A DNA stretch of 34,809 nucleotides from assembly GCF_958453765.1 (NCBI RefSeq), contig NZ_CAUDZA010000025.1, positions 1-34,809 on the forward strand. Direction: 5' to 3'. Below are positions 1 through 6,465 of this stretch, piece by piece. Source of the DNA: Phascolarctobacterium_A succinatutens_B (GTDB lineage Bacteria; Bacillota; Negativicutes; Acidaminococcales; Acidaminococcaceae). Under the pieces are notes generated by a model. The model did not search any database. It had not been told where the DNA came from and saw only the letters and a list, made by a program, of their open reading frames with translations. Position 1 is the first letter of the stretch, and the number at the start of each line of letters is the position of its first letter. The translations under genes and the position numbers were made by a program.

Positions 1-163
1 ACATGCTTTTTGACTGAGGATAGATTCTACAATTATGCAGTAAAGTTGGCAGCGGGAGCTTCTTAATGCGGGAGCTTCTTAATGAAGTATTGCTATTCGC
101 GAGAGGTATATCGTTCCAGTCAGCAGCAATTTCTTAACGCAAATTTCGTGTGGAATCATAACG

Positions 164-241
164 AAGTGTCGCAAAACTCGCGCTATGCTAAAAAATTCTT
201 CAATATAAGTTAAGTTTAGCGCTCAAACAATTGCGACACTT
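164..241. repeat. Nested inverted repeat (MITE-like or cruciform)
   Basis: AAGTGTCGCAA at 164-174 is exactly complementary to TTGCGACACTT at 231-241. Inside it GCGCTA (180-185) pairs with TAGCGC (217-222). The two nested arms enclose an AT-rich core with no coding potential. It has no poly-T run, so it is not a simple terminator. A small non-autonomous element remnant is one reading. Confidence 0.55.
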
Positions 242-318
242 AGCGGTTCGTGTCAAACCAATCAGCTTCGCTCTTCGAGCTTGCTTCTTGGGACACTATC
301 GCATGGCGCGCATGAGCC

Positions 319-600
319 AATCAGCATCGCCCTGCGGACTCGCTTCTTGGATACGCCCGCATATGGTTCCAAATGCTCATTTGCTAAAATTGCTATTCCT
401 TGCACGATATACATCTCGCTCAATTTACCAGAGTTTTATGTGTGACAGTCAATCAGCATGAGCATGATAGATGCGCCCGCTGATGATTCCAGACACTCAT
501 TTGCTAAAATTGCTATTCCTTGCACGATATACCCATCGCTCAATTAACTTTCCTTCTTATTAATCAGCATCGTCCTGTGGATTCGCTTCTTTGATGCGCC
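319..600. repeat. Degenerate direct repeats, about 120-bp period
   Basis: Positions about 373-412 and 493-532 share a nearly identical stretch that includes CTCATTTGCTAAAATTGC and TATTCCTTGCACGATATAC. Each copy is preceded by AATCAGCAT (319, 450) and a GATGCGCCCGC/GATACGCCCGC motif. Further partial copies of the AATCAGC...CGCTTCTT segment start near 260 and 562. The period between the two best copies is 120 bp. Confidence 0.65.
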
Positions 601-713
601 TTTCTACAATATACTACATTTGCGACGCACCTGCTTCCCTTCCTTTCTATAAAAAATTCAAACATCCTCATACAGTAGACGAATATTCGCACAAATCAAA
701 CGAGCGAAAAACA

Positions 714-742
714 TTGACAGTTTTGAGAAGAAATAGTATCAT
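714..742 (+). promoter_or_regulatory. Sigma-70 promoter of the MFS gene
   Basis: The -35 box is TTGACA (714-719), the spacer is 17 bp, and the -10 box is TATCAT (737-742). Transcription would start near 749, giving a leader of about 60 nt before the transporter gene. Confidence 0.7.
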
Positions 743-811
743 TATTGTTAACTGTTCGGCAGAATATATATAAAAGAACAGAATTTGTTTTTTATGAAGG
801 GAAAGAAAACT

Positions 812-2059
812 ATGAAAATGACAAACTTTAGATGGAAGGTAGCGTGGCTGATCTTTGCTATCAGCTTTGTATCCTACATGGACCGCGTTAACCTTTCTGT
901 TGCAACACCTGTAATCATGAAGGAATTCGGCTTTACAAAAATTGATATGGGCCTTATTCAATCCTTCTTCTTCGCCGGTTATGCTTTAATGCAGGTTCCG
1001 GGAGGTATGCTGGCTGAAAAATTTGGCCATCGCTTTACCGGTTCTATTGCTTGCGCCTGGTGGTCTGTATTTACTGCCTTGACTGCAGTAGCAAGCGGTA
1101 AGTATACCTTTGCAATTGTACGTTTGATGTTTGGCTTGGGCGAAGCACCTATTTATCCTGCGTTCGCAATGGCTGAGCACAAATGGTTTAATAAAGACGA
1201 AAAGGGCAAGGCAAGCTCCTTTATTCTTAATGGCTGCTTCTTTGGTCCTGTAGTCGGTCCTGCTGTTGTAGTATGGCTGATGACTACCTTTGGCTGGCAT
1301 CATGTATTCCTCAGCTTTGGTGTAGTTGGTCTGATTTTGGCTTGGGCATGGCATAAATATGTTACAGATGATCCGAAGGACAGTCCTTACGTTAATGAAG
1401 CAGAACTTGCTCACATTAACGAAGGCCGCGTGGAAGCAACCGGTGAAAAGCAGATTGCTCCTTGGGGCAAGCTGTTGCGTTCTACCCAATTCTGGGCTTT
1501 GGGTATTCAGTTTTTGATTACCGATTATATCATGTATGTTTTCTTGGCCTGGCTGCCGATGTACCTCATGGAGGTGCACAAATTCTCCTTAGCAAAAATG
1601 GGTATCTGGGCAGCTGCTCCCTGGATTTCTCTGATGGCTGTAGTTACTCTTTGCGGTCACTATTCCGATAAACTGCTGCGCAGCGGCATGTCTCAGAACA
1701 TGGTTAAGACTGCAACCGGTGCTGCAGGTATTCTTCTTTGTGCAGGTGCGCTGTACATTTCCACCCGTACTGCCGATCCGATGATGAATGTTCTCTGGCT
1801 TTCCGTATCCTTAGGTTCTCTCGGTCTGACCATGAGTGCTTCCTGGTCCAGCGTTATCAGCATGGGCGGTAAATTTGCCGGTTCCGTATCCGGTTGGATG
1901 AACTTCTGGGGCAACATCGGCGGCGTCCTGGCTCCGACCGTTACTGCCTGGTTTGCAACCAACTATGGCTGGCAGGCTGCTTTGGCAGCAACTGCTGTAA
2001 CCGGTATCTGCGGTGCTATTGCCTGGTTCTTTGTAAAGCCTGATAAAGCGATTGTATAA
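812..2059 (+). CDS. MFS transporter, anion:cation symporter (ACS) family
   Basis: This is a 12-helix major facilitator protein of about 415 residues in the inner membrane. The N-terminal segment SYMDRVNLSVATPVIMKEFG is typical of the ACS family, which includes hexuronate, galactonate and glucarate transporters (GudP/ExuT/DgoT-like). It probably moves an organic acid with protons, but the substrate cannot be read from the sequence. I chose ATG 812 because AAGGGA at 797-802 sits 9 nt upstream; in-frame TTG 785 and ATG 794 lie on or before that site. It has its own promoter and is followed by a strong terminator, so it looks monocistronic. No catabolic gene adjoins it to suggest a substrate. Confidence 0.85.
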   Translation: MKMTNFRWKVAWLIFAISFVSYMDRVNLSVATPVIMKEFGFTKIDMGLIQSFFFAGYALMQVPGGMLAEKFGHRFTGSIACAWWSVFTALTAVASGKYTFAIVRLMFGLGEAPIYPAFAMAEHKWFNKDEKGKASSFILNGCFFGPVVGPAVVVWLMTTFGWHHVFLSFGVVGLILAWAWHKYVTDDPKDSPYVNEAELAHINEGRVEATGEKQIAPWGKLLRSTQFWALGIQFLITDYIMYVFLAWLPMYLMEVHKFSLAKMGIWAAAPWISLMAVVTLCGHYSDKLLRSGMSQNMVKTATGAAGILLCAGALYISTRTADPMMNVLWLSVSLGSLGLTMSASWSSVISMGGKFAGSVSGWMNFWGNIGGVLAPTVTAWFATNYGWQAALAATAVTGICGAIAWFFVKPDKAIV

Positions 2060-2086
2060 TAGTAGATAAACTATAACGCTTTTAAG

Positions 2087-2135
2087 ACAGACACCTCGAT
2101 ATGCTTTAAGTATGTCGGCGGTGTCTGTTTTTGAT
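2087..2135 (+). terminator. Intrinsic terminator of the MFS gene
   Basis: ACAGACACC (2087-2095) pairs with GGTGTCTGT (2120-2128), followed by a T run. The loop contains a smaller stem-like segment. Confidence 0.8.
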
Positions 2136-2153
2136 TATGCTATTTTCTTACGC

Positions 2154-2182
2154 TGGACAAATAACGCGATATGCTGTATAAT
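2154..2182 (+). promoter_or_regulatory. Promoter of the queuosine operon
   Basis: TGGACA (2154-2159), 17-bp spacer, TATAAT (2177-2182). The predicted start near 2189 lies just upstream of the preQ1 aptamer. Confidence 0.75.
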
Positions 2183-2200
2183 ATCTTAGAAGTTCATAAC

Positions 2201-2240
2201 AGACAGTTCGTAACCATCCTGTCTATAAATAAAACTACGG
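2201..2240 (+). promoter_or_regulatory. preQ1-I type riboswitch aptamer
   Basis: The stem AGACAG (2201-2206) pairs with CTGTCT (2219-2224). The loop between them holds TTCGTAACCAT, and an A-rich tail ATAAATAAAACTA follows at 2225-2237. This hairpin plus A-rich tail that folds back as an H-type pseudoknot is the class I preQ1 aptamer layout. Its place ahead of queC-queT-queF supports the call. It should sense the queuosine precursor preQ1 and turn the operon down. Confidence 0.8.
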
Positions 2241-2246
2241 GCGATG

Positions 2247-2270
2247 TACTGGCGCCGGCCGGTATTTTTT
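2247..2270 (+). terminator. Riboswitch-linked terminator hairpin 1
   Basis: TACTGGC (2247-2253) pairs with GCCGGTA (2258-2264), counting one G-U pair, around a GCCG loop, and six Ts follow. It starts seven bases after the aptamer, so it is the likely expression platform. Confidence 0.75.
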
Positions 2271-2278
2271 ATGTATGC

Positions 2279-2317
2279 AAGGATTTCGTCTGTAGATGAC
2301 GGAATCCTTTTATATTT
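2279..2317 (+). terminator. Terminator-like hairpin 2 in the queC leader
   Basis: AAGGATTTCGTC (2279-2290) pairs with GACGGAATCCTT (2298-2309) with one G-U pair. A T-rich stretch (TTTTATATTTT) follows. It is a second hairpin between the aptamer and queC. Confidence 0.65.
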
Positions 2318-2352
2318 TGTGGACTTTGCCCGCTCATTAATTGGGAGGAGAA

Positions 2353-3033
2353 ATGAAGGTTTTAGTATTATTAAGCGGTGGCGTAGACAGCTCAACCTGT
2401 CTGGCACTGGCAAAAGAAAAATACGGCGATAATGTTCTGGCCTTGTCGATGTCTTATGGTCAGAAGCATGCCAAGGAGCTTGCAGCAGCGCAGGCGATTG
2501 CCGATTATTATCATGTGGAGCTGCTGCATATGGATTTGTCGAAGATTTTCGCTCACAGCAAATGCTCTCTGCTGCAGGGCTCGGAAGAAAGTGTTCCGCA
2601 CGCATCCTATGCAGAGCAGCTGAAGGAAAGCAAGGGTGAGCCTGTAAGCACTTATGTGCCGTTCCGCAATGGTTTGTTCCTGTCTGCTGCGGCAAGCATT
2701 GCGCTGGAATATGAATGCAATGAGATTTACTACGGTCCCCATGCTGATGATGCTGCAGGCAATGCTTATCCTGACTGCAGTGTTGAATTTAATGAGTCGA
2801 TGAATTTGGCAGTATATTTGGGAAGCGGTCGTAAGGTGCGTCTTGTTGCTCCCTTTGTTGATAAAACAAAGAAGGATATCGTTGCTGAGGGCTTGCGCTT
2901 AGGTGTTCCATATGAGCTGACCTGGAGCTGTTATGACGGCGGCGAAAAGCCTTGTCACAAGTGCGGTACCTGTATTGACCGTGAGGCTGCCTTTGCTGCC
3001 AACGGTGTTGTTGATCCCTTAGTAGAAGCTTGA
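2353..3033 (+). CDS. queC: 7-cyano-7-deazaguanine synthase QueC
   Basis: QueC converts 7-carboxy-7-deazaguanine to preQ0 using ATP and ammonia, a step of queuosine tRNA modification. The 226-residue length is normal. The PP-loop motif SGGVDSS lies at the N-terminus (residues 8-14), and a Cys cluster near the C-terminus (CYDGGEKPCHKCGTC) supplies the zinc ligands. ATG 2353 is preceded by GGGAGGAG at 2343-2350. An in-frame TTG at 2341 lies upstream but would overlap that site. It is the first gene of the queC-queT-queF unit under the preQ1 riboswitch. queD and queE are not in the window. Confidence 0.95.
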   Translation: MKVLVLLSGGVDSSTCLALAKEKYGDNVLALSMSYGQKHAKELAAAQAIADYYHVELLHMDLSKIFAHSKCSLLQGSEESVPHASYAEQLKESKGEPVSTYVPFRNGLFLSAAASIALEYECNEIYYGPHADDAAGNAYPDCSVEFNESMNLAVYLGSGRKVRLVAPFVDKTKKDIVAEGLRLGVPYELTWSCYDGGEKPCHKCGTCIDREAAFAANGVVDPLVEA

Positions 3034-3046
3034 GGAGGTAATGATA

Positions 3047-3550
3047 ATGAAGAGCTTAAGTAACCAAAAATTAGTATTTTCCGCATTGTGTATTGCATTA
3101 TATATTGTTGTGATGATGTGCACCCAGAGCTTTGCTTTTGGTCAGTATCAGATTCGTATTGCTACTGCGCTGTATGGTCTGAGTGCTATTTTCCCGTTTC
3201 TGGTGCTGCCGTTTGGCTTGGCAAATGTTGTCAGCAATACGGTGATGGGCGGTCTTGGTCTGCCGGATATTATCGGCGGCTTTATTGTAGGTATCGTAAC
3301 AACCGGTATTATTGTTTTGGCTAAGCGTCGTGGCTGCGGCAACTGGATTATCTGGGCAGCAGTAACCTTTGTACCGGGACTCGGTGTTCCTGTATGGCTG
3401 AGCGTACTGCTGGATATTCCTTATCTGGTACTGGCAAGCAGTCTGCTGATTGGCCAGTGCATCTGCGGTATTGCGAGTGTAATGCTGGTTACCGCTTTGG
3501 AACGCGTGGGAGCAGGCAAGCTGTTTGCATTTGATGGAGGTAAGCAATAA
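3047..3550 (+). CDS. queT: QueT family queuosine-precursor transporter
   Basis: This small membrane protein of 167 residues has five or six hydrophobic segments. It looks like the QueT family, the substrate-binding (S) subunit of ECF-type vitamin transporters, thought to import queuosine precursors. Such S subunits work with shared EcfA/EcfT energising subunits, which are not in this window. AGGAGG at 3033-3038 sits 8 nt before ATG 3047; ATG 3041 in the same frame is too close to it. The gene overlaps queF by one base and shares its riboswitch control, which supports the precursor-salvage role. Confidence 0.85.
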   Translation: MKSLSNQKLVFSALCIALYIVVMMCTQSFAFGQYQIRIATALYGLSAIFPFLVLPFGLANVVSNTVMGGLGLPDIIGGFIVGIVTTGIIVLAKRRGCGNWIIWAAVTFVPGLGVPVWLSVLLDIPYLVLASSLLIGQCICGIASVMLVTALERVGAGKLFAFDGGKQ

Positions 3551-4047
3551 TGACAAGTGGCAGAAGTAAAGAAGAATTACAGGGCGTAAGCCTGTTAGGC
3601 AATAAAACTGCTTATAAAAGCGATTATGCGCCGGAGGTTTTGGAGTCCTTCCCGAATAAGCATCCGCAAAATGATTACTGGGTTAAATTTAATTGCCCGG
3701 AATTTACCAGCCTTTGTCCGATGACGGGACAGCCTGATTTTGCGACCATCTACATTTCCTATGTACCGGATGAACGTCTGGTAGAAAGCAAGTCCTTGAA
3801 GCTGTATTTGTTCAGCTTCCGTAATCACGGTGATTTCCATGAAGACTGCGTAAATATCATTATGAAGGATCTTATCAAGTTGATGGAGCCTAAGTATATT
3901 GAGGTTTGGGGTAAATTCCTGCCGCGCGGCGGTCTGTCTATCGATCCGTATGCCAACTACGGCAAGCCGGGAACCGAATGGGAGCAGGCTGCAAAGAAGC
4001 GTCTTTTTATGCATGATATGTATCCCGAAACAGTAAATAACAGATAA
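3550..4047 (+). CDS. queF: NADPH-dependent preQ0 reductase QueF
   Basis: QueF reduces the nitrile preQ0 to the amine preQ1 with NADPH in the cytoplasm. At 165 residues it is the short unimodular type found in Bacillus. The catalytic cysteine is in SLCP (Cys56), and the family motif ESKSLKLYLFSFRNHG, which lines the NADPH and substrate sites, is intact. The start ATG overlaps the last base of queT's stop, indicating translational coupling. Having queC, queT and queF together lets the cell either make preQ0 or import a precursor. A terminator follows immediately. Confidence 0.95.
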   Translation: MTSGRSKEELQGVSLLGNKTAYKSDYAPEVLESFPNKHPQNDYWVKFNCPEFTSLCPMTGQPDFATIYISYVPDERLVESKSLKLYLFSFRNHGDFHEDCVNIIMKDLIKLMEPKYIEVWGKFLPRGGLSIDPYANYGKPGTEWEQAAKKRLFMHDMYPETVNNR

Positions 4048-4056
4048 AAAGATTTT

Positions 4057-4088
4057 GAGCTGTTGCGTAATGCGGCAGCTCTTTTTTT
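4057..4088 (+). terminator. Terminator of the queuosine operon
   Basis: GAGCTGTTGC (4057-4066) pairs with GCGGCAGCTC (4072-4081), including two G-U pairs, followed by seven Ts. Confidence 0.85.
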
Positions 4089-4221
4089 GCTCCCGGCGAA
4101 GAACTCAGCGGATAAAAACTATTTTTAGACAGCTTGAGTTAGCAGCAGCTAATCAAAGACTGGTTTTAACAAATTTTTTTCGATAAACACTAATACAGCA
4201 CTTTATTTCTTAATTAGAGTA

Positions 4222-4307
4222 TGCTATAATGAGCTATAGACAAATAATTCACTTATTTGCATTGAATCCGTGGGACACGAAAAGTACCACGAGGGACAAA
4301 ACGCGTC
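4222..4307 (+). promoter_or_regulatory. cggR promoter with tandem CggR-like operator
   Basis: An extended -10 (TG at 4222-4223, TATAAT at 4225-4230) has only a weak -35 (TTTATT, 4202-4207). Downstream are two similar half-sites: TGGGAC-N6-AGTA from 4271 and AGGGAC-N6-CGTC from 4292 to 4307, offset by 21 bp. This resembles the Bacillus subtilis CggR operator CGGGAC-N6-TGTC repeated in tandem. Lying between the -10 and the start codon, it suits roadblock-style autorepression relieved by fructose-1,6-bisphosphate. Confidence 0.7.
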
Positions 4308-4324
4308 AAGGGATGTAACTGGTT

Positions 4325-5359
4325 ATGGATAGTATTATTAATCTGCAAAAGAAAATTGTACCGGAGCTGACAGATTTGCTCGTACAGCGTTACCAGATTC
4401 TGCGTCAGGTGAGCCATGAAGCGCCGATAGGCCGACGTGCTCTGGCTGCAAGACTGGGACTGAGCGAAAGAGTGCTGCGTGCTCAGGTTGATTTTCTTAA
4501 GAAAAGCGGCCTGCTGGATTTTTCCTCCAGCGGCATGAGCGTGACTGATGAGGGTGCGGATATTCTTAAGGAGCTGGCGGATTATGTACGCAAGCTGCAG
4601 GATATTTCGTTTTTGGAAAGTACTCTCAGTGATACACTGAAGATTGGCAAGGTTGTCATTCTCCCCGGTGATTCGGACCAAGAGGATGTTGTCAAACGCG
4701 AAATCGGCCGTACTGCAGCACATATTCTCAGCAAGCTGCTTAGCGATGGCAATAAGCATATCGTTGCTGTCAGCGGCGGAACTACTATGGCAGCGATGGC
4801 AGCCAATGTTTCCGGCTCGCAGCCTAATACGGTGGTTGTACCGGCACGCGGCGGCTTGGGTGATAATGTAGAACTGCAGGCCAATACGATTGCAACTGTC
4901 CTGGCGCAAAAGCTTGGAGCATCCTACCGTCAGCTTTACGTTCCCGACTGTGTAAGCGAGGATATTTTAAACAGTATTCTTAAAGAGGATATCGGTGTGC
5001 GCGCTGTCGTTGATATTATCAAGCAGGCAGACATTCTTGTCCACGGTGTAGGCCGCGCCAGTGTTATGGCAAGGCACAGACGCTTAGGCAGCGAGGTAAT
5101 TGCCAAGCTGGAGGCAGACGGTGCTGTAGGTGAGGCGTTTGGTCAGTATTGTGCTTTAGACGGCAGACAGGTTTATATGACTAATAATGCCGGCCTGATG
5201 CTACAGGATTTGCAGCACATCGGCACAATCATCGGCATTGCCGGAGGTAAATCGAAGGCGGCAGCAATTTTATCGGTTATCCGTGCTTCCAGGCAGGATA
5301 TTTTGATTACCGACGAGGCCGCAGCGCATGAGATTCTCAAAATGGCAAAGGAGCAATAA
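4325..5359 (+). CDS. cggR: Central glycolytic genes regulator CggR (SorC family)
   Basis: CggR represses the gapA operon, and fructose-1,6-bisphosphate relieves it (known from Bacillus). The 344-residue protein has a winged-helix DNA-binding region (about residues 20-75, RRALAARLGLSERVLRAQVDFL) and a C-terminal sugar-binding domain with the phosphosugar-loop motif AVSGGTTMAAMA. The acidic DEGADIL segment joins the two. ATG 4325 has only a modest ribosome site (AAGGGA, 4308-4313, about 11 nt away), so the repressor may be made at a low level. As in Bacillus it is the first gene of the operon it controls, and a matching operator lies upstream. gapA follows after 83 bp with a much stronger ribosome site. 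Confidence 0.93.
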   Translation: MDSIINLQKKIVPELTDLLVQRYQILRQVSHEAPIGRRALAARLGLSERVLRAQVDFLKKSGLLDFSSSGMSVTDEGADILKELADYVRKLQDISFLESTLSDTLKIGKVVILPGDSDQEDVVKREIGRTAAHILSKLLSDGNKHIVAVSGGTTMAAMAANVSGSQPNTVVVPARGGLGDNVELQANTIATVLAQKLGASYRQLYVPDCVSEDILNSILKEDIGVRAVVDIIKQADILVHGVGRASVMARHRRLGSEVIAKLEADGAVGEAFGQYCALDGRQVYMTNNAGLMLQDLQHIGTIIGIAGGKSKAAAILSVIRASRQDILITDEAAAHEILKMAKEQ

Positions 5360-5442
5360 ACAGAAAGTAGCTCTTTATTAATTTGTTACTGAGCACATTT
5401 GTGCAAAATTTAGATTCTCTCAGAATTAAGGAGGAAATTATT

Positions 5443-6447
5443 ATGACAAAAGTAGGTATTAATGGTTTTGGCCGTATCGGCCGCGAGGTTTTCCGTGTAG
5501 CATTCAACAATCCTGAAGTAGAGGTTGTTGCTGTCAACGATCCTGGCGACATCACCGCTTTGGCTCACCTGTTGAAATATGACTCTATCCATGGCATTTT
5601 CAATCATGAAGTCAGCATCGAAGGCAACTACATTATTGTTGACGACCGCAAAATCGAAGTATTCGCTTGCTTGGATCCTGCACAGATTCCTTGGGGCGAA
5701 GCCGGTGCTGAAATTGTTGTAGAATCCACCGGCCGTTTCACAGAAGCTGCAAAGGCTGCAGCTCATCTGCATGACACCGTTAAAAAGGTTATCATCTCCG
5801 CTCCTGCAAAAGGCGAAGATATCACCATCGTTATGGGTGTTAACGAAGACAAATATGATCCTGCAAAACACAACATTATTTCCAACGCTTCCTGCACCAC
5901 CAACTGCCTGGCTCCGTTCACCAAAGTACTGCTGAACAAATTCGGTATTGAAAGCGGTCTGATGACCACTGTTCACTCCTACACCAATGACCAGAGAATC
6001 CTGGACCTGCCGCATAAAGACCTGCGCCGTGCTCGCGCTGCTGCTTGCTCCATCATCCCGACTACTACCGGTGCTGCAAAAGCAGTTGCTCTGGTTCTGC
6101 CGGAACTGAAAGGTAAACTGAACGGCTTCGCAATGCGCGTTCCGACTCCGAACGTTTCCATCACCGACCTGACTGTTCTGCTGCAAAAAGACACCACTGC
6201 TGAAGAAATCAACGCAGTGCTGAAGGAAGCTGCTGAAGGCGAACTCAAAGGCATCATGGGCTACAGCGACGAACCGCTGGTTTCCCGTGACTACAACGGC
6301 TGCCCGCTGAGCTCCATCATCGACGGTCTGTCCACCATGATGGTTGGTCCTCGTATGGCTAAGGTTGTAAGCTGGTACGACAATGAATGGGGTTATTCCA
6401 ACCGCGTGGTTGACCTGGCTGCTTATATTGCTAAAAAAGGTCTGTAA
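5443..6447 (+). CDS. gapA: Glyceraldehyde-3-phosphate dehydrogenase, type I
   Basis: GapA oxidises glyceraldehyde-3-phosphate to 1,3-bisphosphoglycerate. The protein has 334 residues, the usual length. The Rossmann motif INGFGRIGR is at residues 5-13, Asp33 (VNDPGD) suggests NAD rather than NADP preference, and the catalytic cysteine is Cys151 in SNASCTTNC. The start is ATG 5443, eight bases after AAGGAGG (5428-5434); the open frame extends upstream but without support. A small hairpin (GCAC-ATTT-GTGC, 5393-5404) lies in the cggR-gapA gap, where Bacillus mRNA is processed, but the stem is short. Codon choice is strongly biased, as expected for a highly expressed enzyme. Confidence 0.97.
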   Translation: MTKVGINGFGRIGREVFRVAFNNPEVEVVAVNDPGDITALAHLLKYDSIHGIFNHEVSIEGNYIIVDDRKIEVFACLDPAQIPWGEAGAEIVVESTGRFTEAAKAAAHLHDTVKKVIISAPAKGEDITIVMGVNEDKYDPAKHNIISNASCTTNCLAPFTKVLLNKFGIESGLMTTVHSYTNDQRILDLPHKDLRRARAAACSIIPTTTGAAKAVALVLPELKGKLNGFAMRVPTPNVSITDLTVLLQKDTTAEEINAVLKEAAEGELKGIMGYSDEPLVSRDYNGCPLSSIIDGLSTMMVGPRMAKVVSWYDNEWGYSNRVVDLAAYIAKKGL

Positions 6448-6465
6448 TAAAGGAGATTCTTATCC

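Larger units (their letters stand above)
1..811. other. Gene-free, repeat-rich upstream region
   Basis: I find no convincing gene here. Short open frames exist but lack a good ribosome binding site and resemble nothing I recognise. The stretch holds a tandem duplication of an 18-nt unit near 53-83 (GCGGGAGCTTCTTAAT twice), a nested inverted repeat at 164-241, and degenerate direct repeats of about 120 bp between about 260 and 600. The right end carries the promoter of the MFS gene. It could be decayed mobile or repetitive DNA. Confidence 0.6.

Noticed and set aside
10..33. TTGACT ... TACAAT as a promoter at the left edge
   Set aside because: The spacer is only 12 bp, and no gene follows.
231..461. 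76-codon plus-strand frame
   Set aside because: It overlaps the direct repeats, starts inside an inverted repeat and has no ribosome site or family resemblance.
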